Assembly: GCF_000176235.1 (NCBI RefSeq)
Contig: NZ_ACZV01000005.1
Span: 1,364,001-1,428,000 of the forward strand
Source of the DNA: Vibrio orientalis CIP 102891 = ATCC 33934
GTDB taxonomy: Bacteria > Pseudomonadota > Gammaproteobacteria > Enterobacterales > Vibrionaceae
Reading direction: 5' to 3'
Length of the DNA stretch: 64,000 bases
The notes beneath the pieces are model-generated. The model ran no database searches. It worked only from the letters and a program-made list of their open reading frames with translations, and was not told where the DNA came from. Of the stretch, positions 9,312 through 18,436 are shown in pieces (position 1 is the first letter of the stretch; each line of letters begins with the position of its first letter). The position numbers and the translations under genes were made by a program.

Positions 9312-9989
9312 CTAGCTGAGGGGCCTTAAATAGGCTAAGAATCGTTTCTCAGCAAACTTGAAGCAACCGAGAATAATGAACGTCAGTGCCATGTAGAAAA
9401 GGCCAGCAGTTAAGAAGGACTCAAATGGCGCATAGTAGCGCGAGTTAACTAAACGAGCAGCTCCTGTCAGGTCGACAATAGTAACGATGCCGGCAACTGC
9501 ACTGCCATGCAGCATAAAGATCACTTCGTTACTGTAAGCCGGTAATGCGCGGCGCAGTGCACTTGGTAAAATAATGCGTCGATAAGTTTTAAAAGTACTC
9601 ATACCGTACGCTTTTGCGGCTTCCACTTCACCTTTCGGCAATCCGTTAATCGCCCCACGAATGATTTCAGCAGTATAAGCCGAGGTATTGAGTACAAATG
9701 CGACTAACGCGCAGAACCACGCATGCTCCCACAAGGTGTCTTTAACCGGGAAGAACTGGTCCATGCCGTAGTAGATTAGGTAAAGTTGAACAAGCAATGG
9801 CGTGCCACGGAAAAAGTAGATAAACGCCCAACTTGGCCCATTAAACAAATAGTTCGGGCTATTACGAGCAACACCTAGAGGAATTGCGACAACCAAGCCG
9901 ATGATCAGTGCTGCACCAACTAACCACGCTGTAGTCCAAAGCCCATCCAAATAAATCGGTAGGCTTTCGATAATCAAAGAGAAATCCAT
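9312..9989 (-). CDS. Basic amino-acid ABC transporter permease (HisM/ArtM-type)
   Basis: Inner-membrane permease subunit of a polar amino-acid (HisMQ/ArtMQ family) importer, 225 aa with about five transmembrane helices. The ABC-contacting EAA loop, EAAKAYGMSTFKTYRRIILPSAL-like, lies near residues 130-155 (EAAKAYGMS visible). It is the last gene of a four-gene operon and starts 3 bp after the other permease gene. It should pair with that permease. Probable substrates are arginine, ornithine or lysine, inferred from similarity to the Aot/Art/His systems; the exact one cannot be read from sequence. Confidence 0.87.
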   Translation of the reverse strand: MDFSLIIESLPIYLDGLWTTAWLVGAALIIGLVVAIPLGVARNSPNYLFNGPSWAFIYFFRGTPLLVQLYLIYYGMDQFFPVKDTLWEHAWFCALVAFVLNTSAYTAEIIRGAINGLPKGEVEAAKAYGMSTFKTYRRIILPSALRRALPAYSNEVIFMLHGSAVAGIVTIVDLTGAARLVNSRYYAPFESFLTAGLFYMALTFIILGCFKFAEKRFLAYLRPLS

Positions 9990-9992
9990 TTC

Positions 9993-10733
9993 TTACCTCG
10001 CATGAATACTAAATTTGCGCTCTACCATCTTCAGGAAACCTGTCGATACACTGGTAAAGAATAAGAAAATAAGCGCCACCGCCATATAGAATGTAAACGG
10101 CATTTTGGTCGTACCCGCCGCTAGAGCGCTCATACGCACCATGTCTTCCAAGCCAATGATGGACACAAGGGCTGTGGTCTTAAGAAGTACTAACCAGTTG
10201 TTACCAAAGCCTGGTAAAGCATGGCGGATCATTTGCGGTAATAAGATTCGACGAAATGCTAAGAACGAGCTCATACCATAAGCTTTAGCAGCTTCAAGTT
10301 CACCTCGGTCTACCGCCATAATTGCGCCGCGGAAGGTCTCAGCCATATAGGCACCGAAGATGAATCCAATGGTTAGAACGCCAGCAATGAAAGGGCTGAC
10401 ATCAATATAATCTGGTAGGTAAGAAGTCCACTCGTGATCTGGATTGCCAGATGCAAACCATTCATTGAGCCATTCATTGATGGAGTAAAGGCTGTTGTTA
10501 AGAAGAATCTGTCCACCAAAGAAGATAAGCATCATCAGAACTAAGTCTGGAATGCCACGTATTACAGTAGTATAAAGCGTTGCGATTGCTCTCGCCCAGC
10601 GATAAGGTGCCATTTTAGCAAGCGCGCCAAGCATACCCAAAATCATTGCCACCAGCAGCGACAATAAAGCCACCTCTATGGTCACTACGGCCCCTTTTAA
10701 AATAGAGGCTTCATATCCTTGTAAATCCAGCAT
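9993..10733 (-). CDS. Basic amino-acid ABC transporter permease (HisQ/ArtQ-type)
   Basis: Second permease of the importer, 246 aa, with the same EAAKAYGMS loop and a conserved RGIPDLVLMMLIFFGG segment typical of HisQ. A hydrophilic periplasmic stretch (around residues 85-115, NEWLNEWFASG...) makes it slightly longer than its partner, as in HisQ/AotQ. It is separated from the upstream binding-protein gene by an 84-bp gap holding a long hairpin, and from the downstream permease by 3 bp, so the two permeases are probably translationally linked. Confidence 0.87.
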   Translation of the reverse strand: MLDLQGYEASILKGAVVTIEVALLSLLVAMILGMLGALAKMAPYRWARAIATLYTTVIRGIPDLVLMMLIFFGGQILLNNSLYSINEWLNEWFASGNPDHEWTSYLPDYIDVSPFIAGVLTIGFIFGAYMAETFRGAIMAVDRGELEAAKAYGMSSFLAFRRILLPQMIRHALPGFGNNWLVLLKTTALVSIIGLEDMVRMSALAAGTTKMPFTFYMAVALIFLFFTSVSTGFLKMVERKFSIHAR

Positions 10734-10766
10734 AGGTATGTTCCTGATCCCTAGACTATAAAACTA

Positions 10767-10805
10767 GGCCGTTGGTTATACTCCTAGGAACAAAAACCAA
10801 CGGCC
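10767..10805 (-). other. Long stem-loop between binding-protein and permease genes
   Basis: An 11-bp perfect stem (GGCCGTTGGTT / AACCAACGGCC) with a 17-nt loop, followed on the minus strand by TAGTTTTATAG. It lies inside the transporter operon, just after the binding-protein gene. A partial terminator or an mRNA 3'-end stabiliser would give more binding protein than permease, as described for other periplasmic-binding-protein operons; that role is inferred here. Confidence 0.75.
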
Positions 10806-10817
10806 ATCTATTGACGA

Positions 10818-11588
10818 TTACTGACCGTAAACGTCGTAGTTGAAGTACTTAGCAGCGATGTCTTGATAAACGCCCTTCTCACGTAGAGATAGGATAGCCG
10901 CATCTAGCTTCTTAGTTAGGTCTTTGTCTTGCTTACGAACAGCGATACCAAAACCTTCACCGAACCATTTAGGGTCAGTTAGAGATGGACCTACGAATTC
11001 GTACGCTTCACCACCTGCTTTATTTAGCACGCCTTCTTCAAGCGCTGATGCATCACCTAAAACTGCAGCTACACGGCCGTTAGCAAGATCTAGGTAAGCT
11101 TCATCGAATGAACCGTAACGTACGATAGATACTTTGTCACCGTAGTTATCAGTTAGGTACTTGTCGTGTGTTGTTGCACGCTGAACAGCGATTTTCTGGC
11201 CATCTAGGTTATCGAAATCTAGACCTGCGCCTTTCTTCGCGATGAATTTATTTGGGATAAGAGCATATTTACCAGTGAAGTCGATCTTCTTCTTACGCTC
11301 TTCAGTAATAGACATTGCTGCAATGATTGCATCGTATTTACGAGCCAATAGAGAAGGAATGATGCCATCCCAATCTTGAGGTACGATCTTACACTTCACT
11401 TGCATCTCTTCACAAAGTGCGTTTGCCATATCGACATCGAAGCCTTTCAGTGAGCCATCGGCTTCTGTCCAGCTAAACGGAGGGTATGCACCTTCAATTC
11501 CGAAACGAACTGTTTTCCAATCCTTTGCTTGTGCCACACCTGTAACTGCGGTAGCTGCTAATGTTGCTGCTAATAACCACTTTTTCAT
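10818..11588 (-). CDS. Basic amino-acid ABC transporter substrate-binding protein
   Basis: Periplasmic solute-binding protein of the HisJ/ArtJ/AotJ family (SBP_bac_3). A cleavable signal peptide MKKWLLAATLAATAVTGVAQA is followed by FGIEGAYPPFSW, the family's ligand-pocket start, and later by GFDVDMANALC and YDAIIAAMSITEERKK. The ATG at 11588 is preferred: an AGGAG box lies 7 nt before it, whereas the ATG at 11594 sits only 2 nt from that box. 256 aa. It captures the amino acid and delivers it to the permease pair; arginine, ornithine or lysine are the likely ligands. Confidence 0.9.
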   Translation of the reverse strand: MKKWLLAATLAATAVTGVAQAKDWKTVRFGIEGAYPPFSWTEADGSLKGFDVDMANALCEEMQVKCKIVPQDWDGIIPSLLARKYDAIIAAMSITEERKKKIDFTGKYALIPNKFIAKKGAGLDFDNLDGQKIAVQRATTHDKYLTDNYGDKVSIVRYGSFDEAYLDLANGRVAAVLGDASALEEGVLNKAGGEAYEFVGPSLTDPKWFGEGFGIAVRKQDKDLTKKLDAAILSLREKGVYQDIAAKYFNYDVYGQ

Positions 11589-11654
11589 TTCCATACTCCT
11601 GATATTGTGATTTTTATTTTAAACGTACTTGTTGTGTTTGCCGTTGTCCGGCGA

Positions 11655-12425
11655 TTAGTAAATTGACGAAATGAACTGCTGCAATCTCTCAGAGTCCGGG
11701 TTCGTAAATAGTTTAGATGGGTTACCTTGTTCTTCAACTAATCCTTGATGTAAGAACATAACGTGATTAGACACATCGCGAGCAAAAGCCATTTCGTGGG
11801 TAACCACTAGCATGGTGCGCCCTTCTTCTGCCAAATCTCGCATAACCCCTAGCACTTCTCCGACTAACTCAGGATCAAGGGCTGAGGTAGGCTCGTCGAA
11901 TAGCATTACTTCTGGGTCAACCGCTAAAGCTCGTGCAATAGCAGCACGTTGTTGCTGACCACCAGAAAGGTGACCTGGGTAGTAATCTTTACGCTCGTAT
12001 AGACCCACTTTTTTCAACAACATTTCTGCATTTTCGATGGCTTGAGCTTTGGGTACACCAAGCACATGAATAGGCGCTTCAATGACATTTTCAAGCACGG
12101 TCATGTGTGACCATAGGTTAAAACCTTGGAACACCATCGCTAAACGCGAGCGAATGCGTTGAACTTGTTTTTCATTAGCCGGAACTGCTTCACCTTGGCG
12201 ATTGTTTTTCATCTGGATTAACTCACCGTTTACCCAAATATCGCCCGCAGTTGGCGTTTCTAGAAGGTTAATACATCTGAGAAAGGTACTTTTACCGGAA
12301 CCTGATGAACCGATAATTGAGATTACGTCCCCTTTGTGAGCTTCTAATGAGATGCCCTTTAAAACTTCATTTTGTCCAAATGTTTTGTGCAGTTCTTTTA
12401 TGTCCAGCGCTGGTACATCATTCAT
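11655..12425 (-). CDS. Basic amino-acid ABC transporter ATP-binding protein (HisP-like)
   Basis: ATPase subunit of the importer, first gene of the operon, 256 aa. Walker A GSSGSGKS (near residue 37), the signature LSGGQQQR, Walker B VMLFDEPTSALD and the switch His in VVTHEM are all intact. The insert after Walker A (VNGELIQMKNNRQGEAVPA) is of the HisP/AotP type, longer than in E. coli ArtP. A GGGAG ribosome-binding site precedes the ATG. The gene order ATPase, binding protein, permease, permease fits a single operon on the minus strand. Confidence 0.9.
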   Translation of the reverse strand: MNDVPALDIKELHKTFGQNEVLKGISLEAHKGDVISIIGSSGSGKSTFLRCINLLETPTAGDIWVNGELIQMKNNRQGEAVPANEKQVQRIRSRLAMVFQGFNLWSHMTVLENVIEAPIHVLGVPKAQAIENAEMLLKKVGLYERKDYYPGHLSGGQQQRAAIARALAVDPEVMLFDEPTSALDPELVGEVLGVMRDLAEEGRTMLVVTHEMAFARDVSNHVMFLHQGLVEEQGNPSKLFTNPDSERLQQFISSIY

Positions 12426-13101
12426 GCGCTATTACTCCCTGTCTTTATTATGACCAATCACTCTATAAAAGAAGAGACTGGTTGACTGCTGGGTTCCACC
12501 CACATTGCGATACAAATTAGCACTACACCGGCTAAGTTGCAACAAATTATTAACCTGCCATTTCCAGATATACAGTCAATTTATATGAGTAAAAATGCTC
12601 ATTACAGACAAATAAACTTCATTTTACGCATAAAACCATTCACTAACACAGTGACGGCAACTTATAGCTAATTAACAATTTTATAAAAACAAGATCCAAC
12701 TCACTTAATCGTCTCATATCTAATAAACTGGCCGATTATTATTCACTGTAGACCGTTAATTTTTCTCAGAATATGAAATTATATTTCACTGAAATCATCG
12801 GCAGACACGCAATAAATCCGCTGTTGTGTAGTTTTCTTTCACAACCTTTCATAAAGTGATCTAAATCAATCACTCTTTAGGGTTACCACGTTACACTCGC
12901 CTCAAAGATAAAAGCCTCAATAGGCATATTTTTTGTCTTTTAAATCCTCTACGCTAAGCTCACTTACATCGTGCTACAGCTAAGGTGACCAGGATTCAAT
13001 TGCAGGAAGCTAAGCCAGGTTATATATAGTGCGACCGTCATAGAATAATAATCGGGTCGTATGTTGAAGAGTTATTAACAATTTTTGAATATGAGGAATC
13101 T
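12426..13101. promoter_or_regulatory. 676-bp divergent region between ABC operon and DUF3360 gene
   Basis: No convincing gene. The left part is AT-rich and should hold the ABC operon promoter. The right part holds an FNR-like site (listed separately), a short GCCT-CAAT-AGGC hairpin followed by ATATTTTTT (around 12914-12932), and a possible 7-bp pairing TGCGACC (13030-13036) with GGTCGTA (13055-13061) in the likely leader of the DUF3360 gene. The last two are weak. Confidence 0.4.
12856..12869 (+). promoter_or_regulatory. FNR-like site upstream of the DUF3360 gene
   Basis: GTGATCTAAATCAA matches the FNR consensus TTGAT-N4-ATCAA at 9 of 10 positions. It lies 232 bp before the DUF3360 start codon and upstream of the pflB cluster, so anaerobic activation of the permease is plausible but inferred. 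Confidence 0.5.
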
Positions 13102-14649
13102 ATGTCAGACGCAGTAAACAAGCCGCACTCTGATTCGGATATCGAAAACAAGAGCTATAAAGAGCTGCACCGTCCAGCTTCTGAATTTGAAAGCCGTTCA
13201 GATTACCTAGATCACGAACTGCAAATCATGAAGCCACGCCGCTTCGGTTTGAACCTTCCTGGTCGTGACTTCCGCTTCGAACTAGAAGATTTGGTCCCAG
13301 CTCTTGCCGGTACTATCGGTATTATCGCAATGTACTCAGCGGTAATGATGTCTTGGGCAGAAGGTCTAACAGCAGCATGGGATCACGTTAACTTAGGCAA
13401 AGATTTTGCTATTGAAGTTGCACGTGTAGAAATGCTTATCCCTGCACTCCTTTTCTGTATTCTTGCTTCTGGCTTTATTAACCCTAAAGCTAACCTAGCA
13501 GGTAACCACGGGCCAATGATCCCTCTTATAGGCACAATCGCTCTAGCGGGTGCACACCCTCTTGCATTGGCAATTCTAATTGGTGTATTTGGTCTGATTT
13601 TGAGTCTGCTAAAGGGTGGTTCAAAACTGGTTAACCTGACTTCACAAGGAACCGCGGGGGGATTGCTTATCTTCCTTGGTTTGACCGGTACAATGAGCCA
13701 GATCAACTCAATCCAAGCTTGGGCTGTTGGTTTACAATCTGACACTGTTGCTGCTGGCAGCATGGGTTACATTGGCTTGATCGTTCTTGCGGTAACCATT
13801 GGTCTCTATGCATTCCTTGCTAAAGTAAACAAACGTTGGTTAGCCATTCCAGTTTGTGCATTTACAGGACTAGTGATCGCATTGATACTCGGTGCCGGCT
13901 TCGATATCAAATTTGTGACTGAAACGGGTCTACCAAACTTAAACCCAGTTTACTGGTGGGGTAGTACAGAAGAAGGTTGGATGCTTGGTTTACCAAACCT
14001 AGAGCACTTCATTGCTTCACTGCCGTTCGCAATCCTTGCTGTTGCAATGTGGTCTCCAGACTTCCTTGGTCACCGTATTTTCCAAGAATTAAACTACCCG
14101 AAAAAATCTGAAAAAGTGCTGATGGATGTTGATGACACAATGACTATGTGTTCTGTTCGTCAGATGGTGGGTACAGCAGTTGGTGGTGGTAACATTACTT
14201 CTTCTTGGGGTACTTACATGATCCCTGCAGCGATTGCTAAGCGCCCTATTCCAGGTGGTGCAATTCTACTAGGCTCTCTATGTATTATTGTTGCGATTCT
14301 GGGTTTCCCAATGGACGTTGCAGTTTGGCCACCAGTAATGCGCGTTGCGCTGCTTGTAGGTGTATCTCTACCTCTACTTGAAGCGGGTATGCAGATGGTT
14401 AAAGATTCAAAAGACTCACAAGCGGCTGGTATCTGTATCTTTGGTTCTGCGGTTGTTAACCCAGTACTTGCTTGGGCACTTACTATGCTGCTAGACAACA
14501 ACGGTCTAATCGGTGATAAAGAGCGCGCAGCACGTCTATCATTCGTCGATAAGATTGTTATCCCTGTTGGTGTTCTAGTTATCTGTCTAGTTGCAATGCT
14601 AGCAGTTGGTATGCTAGAAGGTCAGTACGGAATCCCTGCGTTCCTATAA
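13102..14649 (+). CDS. DUF3360-family multi-pass membrane protein (putative permease)
   Basis: 515-aa polytopic membrane protein recognised as the DUF3360 family common in Vibrio. A ~60-residue charged cytoplasmic N-terminus is followed by about 11-13 hydrophobic segments. Glycine-rich breaks such as GNHGPMIPLIG and GTAVGGGNITSSWGTYM recall the broken helices of the UraA/SulP (NCS2-like) fold, so a solute or anion permease is a reasonable guess; no substrate is known. A GAGGAA ribosome-binding site precedes the ATG. It is monocistronic with a strong terminator, directly upstream of pflB, with an FNR-like site in its upstream region. Confidence 0.75.
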   Translation: MSDAVNKPHSDSDIENKSYKELHRPASEFESRSDYLDHELQIMKPRRFGLNLPGRDFRFELEDLVPALAGTIGIIAMYSAVMMSWAEGLTAAWDHVNLGKDFAIEVARVEMLIPALLFCILASGFINPKANLAGNHGPMIPLIGTIALAGAHPLALAILIGVFGLILSLLKGGSKLVNLTSQGTAGGLLIFLGLTGTMSQINSIQAWAVGLQSDTVAAGSMGYIGLIVLAVTIGLYAFLAKVNKRWLAIPVCAFTGLVIALILGAGFDIKFVTETGLPNLNPVYWWGSTEEGWMLGLPNLEHFIASLPFAILAVAMWSPDFLGHRIFQELNYPKKSEKVLMDVDDTMTMCSVRQMVGTAVGGGNITSSWGTYMIPAAIAKRPIPGGAILLGSLCIIVAILGFPMDVAVWPPVMRVALLVGVSLPLLEAGMQMVKDSKDSQAAGICIFGSAVVNPVLAWALTMLLDNNGLIGDKERAARLSFVDKIVIPVGVLVICLVAMLAVGMLEGQYGIPAFL

Positions 14650-14659
14650 GAAAAATAAT

Positions 14660-14692
14660 GTTGAGAGCCAAGTTAGGCTCTCAACTTTTTTT
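14660..14692 (+). terminator. Terminator of the DUF3360 gene
   Basis: Perfect 10-bp stem GTTGAGAGCC / GGCTCTCAAC with loop AAGTTA and seven T residues. Confidence 0.95.
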
Positions 14693-14740
14693 GAACAACA
14701 AGCTTTAATTTAAAAAATAATTTAATAAAACGTCCATTTA

Positions 14741-14754
14741 TTGATTTAGTTTAA
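14741..14754 (+). promoter_or_regulatory. Weak FNR-like site upstream of pflB
   Basis: TTGATTTAGTTTAA matches 8 of 10 defined positions of the FNR consensus, 220 bp before the pflB start. The 324-bp region also contains, near the start codon, a hairpin CTAGCTG / CAGTTAG (about 14911-14932). FNR control of pfl is known in enterics; this particular site is a guess. Confidence 0.3.
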
Positions 14755-14973
14755 GGTTTGCAAATTTTTTTTAGCGTACTCTTGAAAGCAAGTTAGTAAG
14801 CAACCATTTAGATAACAGTGACAATATCTATAGTTTTACACCAATTTGACTGATCGAATTTAAAGACTATACATATTGTTATTCATAAGAGTGTACCGCC
14901 CCAGCAATGGGAAACTAGCTGGCTCAACAGTTAGCAAGGTACGTGTTTTTTCTACTAAAAAGGTAGGTATGTC

Positions 14974-17250
14974 ATGGCAGAGCAATTTGCTAAAGCTTGG
15001 GAAGGTTTTGCTAACGGTGATTGGCAAAACGAAGTAAACGTTCGCGACTTCATTCAGAAGAACTACACACCATATGAAGGCGACGAGTCTTTCCTAGTTT
15101 CTGAAGGTACTGAAGCGACAAATGCGCTTTGGGCTAAAGTAATGGAAGGTATCAAGCAGGAAAACGCGACTCACGCACCTGTTGATTTCGATACTTCTGT
15201 TATCTCTACCATCACTTCACATGATGCTGGTTACATTAACAAAGACCTAGAAACTATCGTAGGTCTACAAACTGAAGCTCCGCTTAAGCGTGCAATCATG
15301 CCTAACGGCGGCGTACGTATGATCGAAGGTTCTTGTAAAGCATACGGCCGTACGCTTGATCCACAAGTTTCTAAAATCTACTCTGAGTACCGTAAAACAC
15401 ACAACCAAGGTGTTTTCGATGTTTACTCTCCTGACATCCTAAAATGTCGTAAGTCTGGCGTTCTAACTGGTCTTCCAGATGCATACGGTCGTGGTCGTAT
15501 CATCGGTGACTACCGTCGCGTAGCACTATACGGTGTAGACTTCCTAATCAAAGACAAAGTAGCTCAATTCCACTCAACTCAAGACCAACTTGAGTCTGGT
15601 GAAAGCCTACAAATGACGATGCAGCTTCGTGAAGAGATTCAAGAGCAGCACCGTGCACTAGGTCAAATGAAAGAGATGGCAGCGTCTTACGGCTACGATA
15701 TCTCTGGCCCTGCGACTACAGCTCAAGAAGCTATCCAGTGGACTTACTTCGGTTACCTAGCTGCTGTTAAATCTCAAAACGGCGCGGCTATGTCTCTAGG
15801 TCGTACTTCTACGTTCCTTGACGTTTACGTTGAGCGCGATATCGCTGCTGGCATCATCACTGAAGAACAAGCTCAGGAAATGATCGACCACTTCGTAATG
15901 AAGCTACGTATGGTTCGTTTCCTACGTACTCCTGAGTACGACGAGCTATTCTCTGGCGACCCAATCTGGGCAACAGAATCTATGGGTGGTATGGGTGTTG
16001 ACGGTCGTACGCTAGTAACACGTACTAACTTCCGTTTCCTAAACACGCTATACACTATGGGTCCTTCTCCAGAGCCAAACATCACTGTACTTTGGTCTGA
16101 GCAACTACCTGACGGCTTCAAAAAGTTCTGTGCGAAGGTATCTATCGATACTTCTTCTATCCAGTACGAAAATGATGACCTAATGCGTCCAGATTTCGAC
16201 AACGATGACTACGCTATCGCTTGTTGTGTATCTCCAATGGTTATCGGTAAGCACATGCAATTCTTCGGTGCTCGTGCAAACCTAGCTAAGACTCTACTTT
16301 ACGTTATCAACGGCGGTGTAGATGAAAAGCTTAAGATCCAAGTGGGTCCTAAGACTGAAGCAATGACTGACGAAGTTCTAGACTTCGACAAAGTTTGGGC
16401 TGGTCTAGACAACCTAATGGATTGGCTAGCTAAGCAATACGTGACTGCGCTAAACGCTATCCACTACTCACACGACAAGTACAGCTACGAAGCAGCGCTA
16501 ATGGCTCTTCATGACCGTGACGTTCGTCGTACTATGGCTTGTGGTATCGCTGGTCTATCTGTTGCAGCTGACTCATTGTCTGCAATCAAATACGGTAAGG
16601 TTAAGCCTATCCGTGACGAAGATGGCATCGCAATCGACTTCGAAATCGAAGGCGACTACCCTAAATTTGGTAACAACGACGCACGTGTTGATGACATGGC
16701 TTGTGAACTTGTTTCTAACTTCATGGGCAAAATCCGTAAGCTTAAGACTTACCGTGATGCAATCCCAACTCAGTCTATCCTTACTATCACTTCAAACGTG
16801 GTTTACGGTAAGAAGACTGGTACTACGCCAGACGGTCGTAAAGCAGGCGCTCCATTTGCTCCAGGTGCTAACCCAATGCACGGTCGCGATGAGAAAGGTG
16901 CTGTAGCTTCACTGACTTCTGTAGGTAAACTACCGTTTGCTGACGCAAAAGATGGTATTTCTTACACATTCTCTATCGTGCCAAATGCACTAGGTAAAGA
17001 AGAAGGTTCACAGCGCGCTAACCTTGCTGGTCTTATGGATGGTTACTTCCACCATGAACAAGGCATCGAAGGCGGCCAACACCTGAACGTTAACGTTCTT
17101 AACCGTGAAACTCTAGAAGACGCTGTTAAGCACCCTGAGAACTACCCTCAGCTAACAATCCGTGTATCTGGTTACGCTGTTCGCTTCAACTCTCTAACTG
17201 TTGAGCAGCAAAAAGACGTAATCGCACGTACATTTACTGAGTCTCTATAA
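14974..17250 (+). CDS. pflB: Formate C-acetyltransferase (pyruvate formate-lyase)
   Basis: Cytoplasmic glycyl-radical enzyme converting pyruvate and CoA to acetyl-CoA and formate in anaerobic metabolism. The catalytic cysteine pair is C417-C418 in AIACCVSPM and the radical glycine is G733 in RVSGYAVRF, both intact. At 758 aa it matches the E. coli enzyme (760). An AGGTAGG ribosome-binding site precedes the ATG. Codon use is strongly biased toward the preferred set seen in highly expressed genes. Its activase gene pflA lies 3.3 kb downstream, separated by two unrelated genes. A formate channel (focA), usually upstream in enterics, is replaced here by the DUF3360 gene. Confidence 0.97.
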   Translation: MAEQFAKAWEGFANGDWQNEVNVRDFIQKNYTPYEGDESFLVSEGTEATNALWAKVMEGIKQENATHAPVDFDTSVISTITSHDAGYINKDLETIVGLQTEAPLKRAIMPNGGVRMIEGSCKAYGRTLDPQVSKIYSEYRKTHNQGVFDVYSPDILKCRKSGVLTGLPDAYGRGRIIGDYRRVALYGVDFLIKDKVAQFHSTQDQLESGESLQMTMQLREEIQEQHRALGQMKEMAASYGYDISGPATTAQEAIQWTYFGYLAAVKSQNGAAMSLGRTSTFLDVYVERDIAAGIITEEQAQEMIDHFVMKLRMVRFLRTPEYDELFSGDPIWATESMGGMGVDGRTLVTRTNFRFLNTLYTMGPSPEPNITVLWSEQLPDGFKKFCAKVSIDTSSIQYENDDLMRPDFDNDDYAIACCVSPMVIGKHMQFFGARANLAKTLLYVINGGVDEKLKIQVGPKTEAMTDEVLDFDKVWAGLDNLMDWLAKQYVTALNAIHYSHDKYSYEAALMALHDRDVRRTMACGIAGLSVAADSLSAIKYGKVKPIRDEDGIAIDFEIEGDYPKFGNNDARVDDMACELVSNFMGKIRKLKTYRDAIPTQSILTITSNVVYGKKTGTTPDGRKAGAPFAPGANPMHGRDEKGAVASLTSVGKLPFADAKDGISYTFSIVPNALGKEEGSQRANLAGLMDGYFHHEQGIEGGQHLNVNVLNRETLEDAVKHPENYPQLTIRVSGYAVRFNSLTVEQQKDVIARTFTESL

Positions 17251-17270
17251 TCTCAGTTAAATGATTGACT

Positions 17271-17304
17271 AAAGCCCCGCAATCGCGGGGCTTTATTATT
17301 TCTA
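17271..17304 (+). terminator. Terminator of pflB
   Basis: Very GC-rich stem AAAGCCCCGC / GCGGGGCTTT with loop AATC, followed by ATTATTT. Confidence 0.93.
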
Positions 17305-17428
17305 CTTATCAAACTCTACGCTTTCAGCGATTTCGCACACACTTAGCTACAGATGGCCTATTTATTGCTACCATTTGTATCAACTTATCCTGTACTATCA
17401 TCTCAGTTATTTTGTGAAGCACAATCAA

Positions 17429-18436
17429 ATGAAGTTAAACCACGCCCTACTCTTGCCACTTGTATTGGCCTCTACGGCATCTTTTGCCTCGGAAAAATCA
17501 ACCATCCAATTTTCTCTTGATAATGATGGGGTTTTTGGCGTTGACCAAGACTATACCAATGGTATTTTCCTAAGTTATACCAGTGGAGCGATTACTCCTT
17601 ATTCACTCTTTAGTCCATTAAGTCTTTCTTACTGGGGTGGTGCGTCATTAGATAAGTTTGAGTTCACTTTAGGCCATAAGATGTATACGCCTTCGGATAT
17701 CGAAGCGACCGAACCAATGATCAATGATCGACCTTATGCGGGTTACTTACATGGTGAATTCAATTACATCAGCCTTCACCCTCAACAAGCACAGCGATTC
17801 AATCTAACCATTGGTACAACTGGTGAGAACTCTCTTTCGGAAGAGGCACAAAAGTTAGTCCATTCAATCACCAAGTCAGATGAACCAAATGGCTGGGGCT
17901 ATCAAATTGATAATGAAGTGGTCGGTAGTATCGGCTATTTGAGCCACTTTAACTTGCTACGTCAGCGTTCCGTTGCCAATACCGATTGGGAAATATCAAA
18001 CGTCTCTGAGGTTAATGTCGGCAACTTCCGCAGCGATGTATCTACCGGTTTAATGTTCCGTTGGGGTGCCGATCTAGGCGGTAGTATGGGTGCAGCTAAT
18101 ATCGACAACGAGAATCCGTTTAGAGCGGGCATGCTAGGCGCTTCACAAGGCGGCTGGTTCTTGTTCGCTGGCGCCGAAGCACGCTATCGCTTTAATGATA
18201 TTACTATCGAAGGTGACCGCCCTGGTGTTGATGAATATGCGATTGCCAATGGCGAAGATCCTAGCATCTATGATGTCGAGCTAGAGAATGTCCAAGCAAC
18301 AGGCGTTGCAGGTTTCGCATGGTATAGCCAAAGCTTCGGTGCTACTTTGACGGCAACCGTAAAAACACCTGATTACAAAAAAGCGCCTGAATCCGTCTAC
18401 GGCACAGGCGCTGTCACTCTTTACGCTTTCTTCTAA
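17429..18436 (+). CDS. LpxR-family lipid A 3'-O-deacylase
   Basis: Outer-membrane beta-barrel enzyme of the LpxR family, which removes the 3'-acyloxyacyl group from lipid A. The signal peptide covers residues 1-20 (ends TASFA). The family's N-terminal signature [18 protein letters not shown] follows, with the catalytic Asn/Asp pair at N32-D33. The barrel ends with an aromatic residue (LYAFF). The ATG at 17429 begins the signal peptide; an upstream in-frame ATG at 17375 would spoil it. 335 aa, near normal for LpxR. It is convergent with the chemoreceptor gene and their stop codons interleave. Whether it is active on this organism's lipid A is not shown. Confidence 0.82.
   Translation: MKLNHALLLPLVLASTASFASEKSTIQFSLDNDGVFGVDQDYTNGIFLSYTSGAITPYSLFSPLSLSYWGGASLDKFEFTLGHKMYTPSDIEATEPMINDRPYAGYLHGEFNYISLHPQQAQRFNLTIGTTGENSLSEEAQKLVHSITKSDEPNGWGYQIDNEVVGSIGYLSHFNLLRQRSVANTDWEISNVSEVNVGNFRSDVSTGLMFRWGADLGGSMGAANIDNENPFRAGMLGASQGGWFLFAGAEARYRFNDITIEGDRPGVDEYAIANGEDPSIYDVELENVQATGVAGFAWYSQSFGATLTATVKTPDYKKAPESVYGTGAVTLYAFF

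Noticed and set aside
12580..12660. ArgR boxes upstream of the amino-acid transporter operon
   Set aside because: TGAGT-A/T-rich-GCTCA and a similar neighbour resemble ARG boxes, but the half-site spacing is 2 bp too long.
13383..13763. 126-codon minus-strand frame inside the DUF3360 gene
   Set aside because: Antisense to a clear membrane-protein gene; low-complexity composition expected of a shadow frame.
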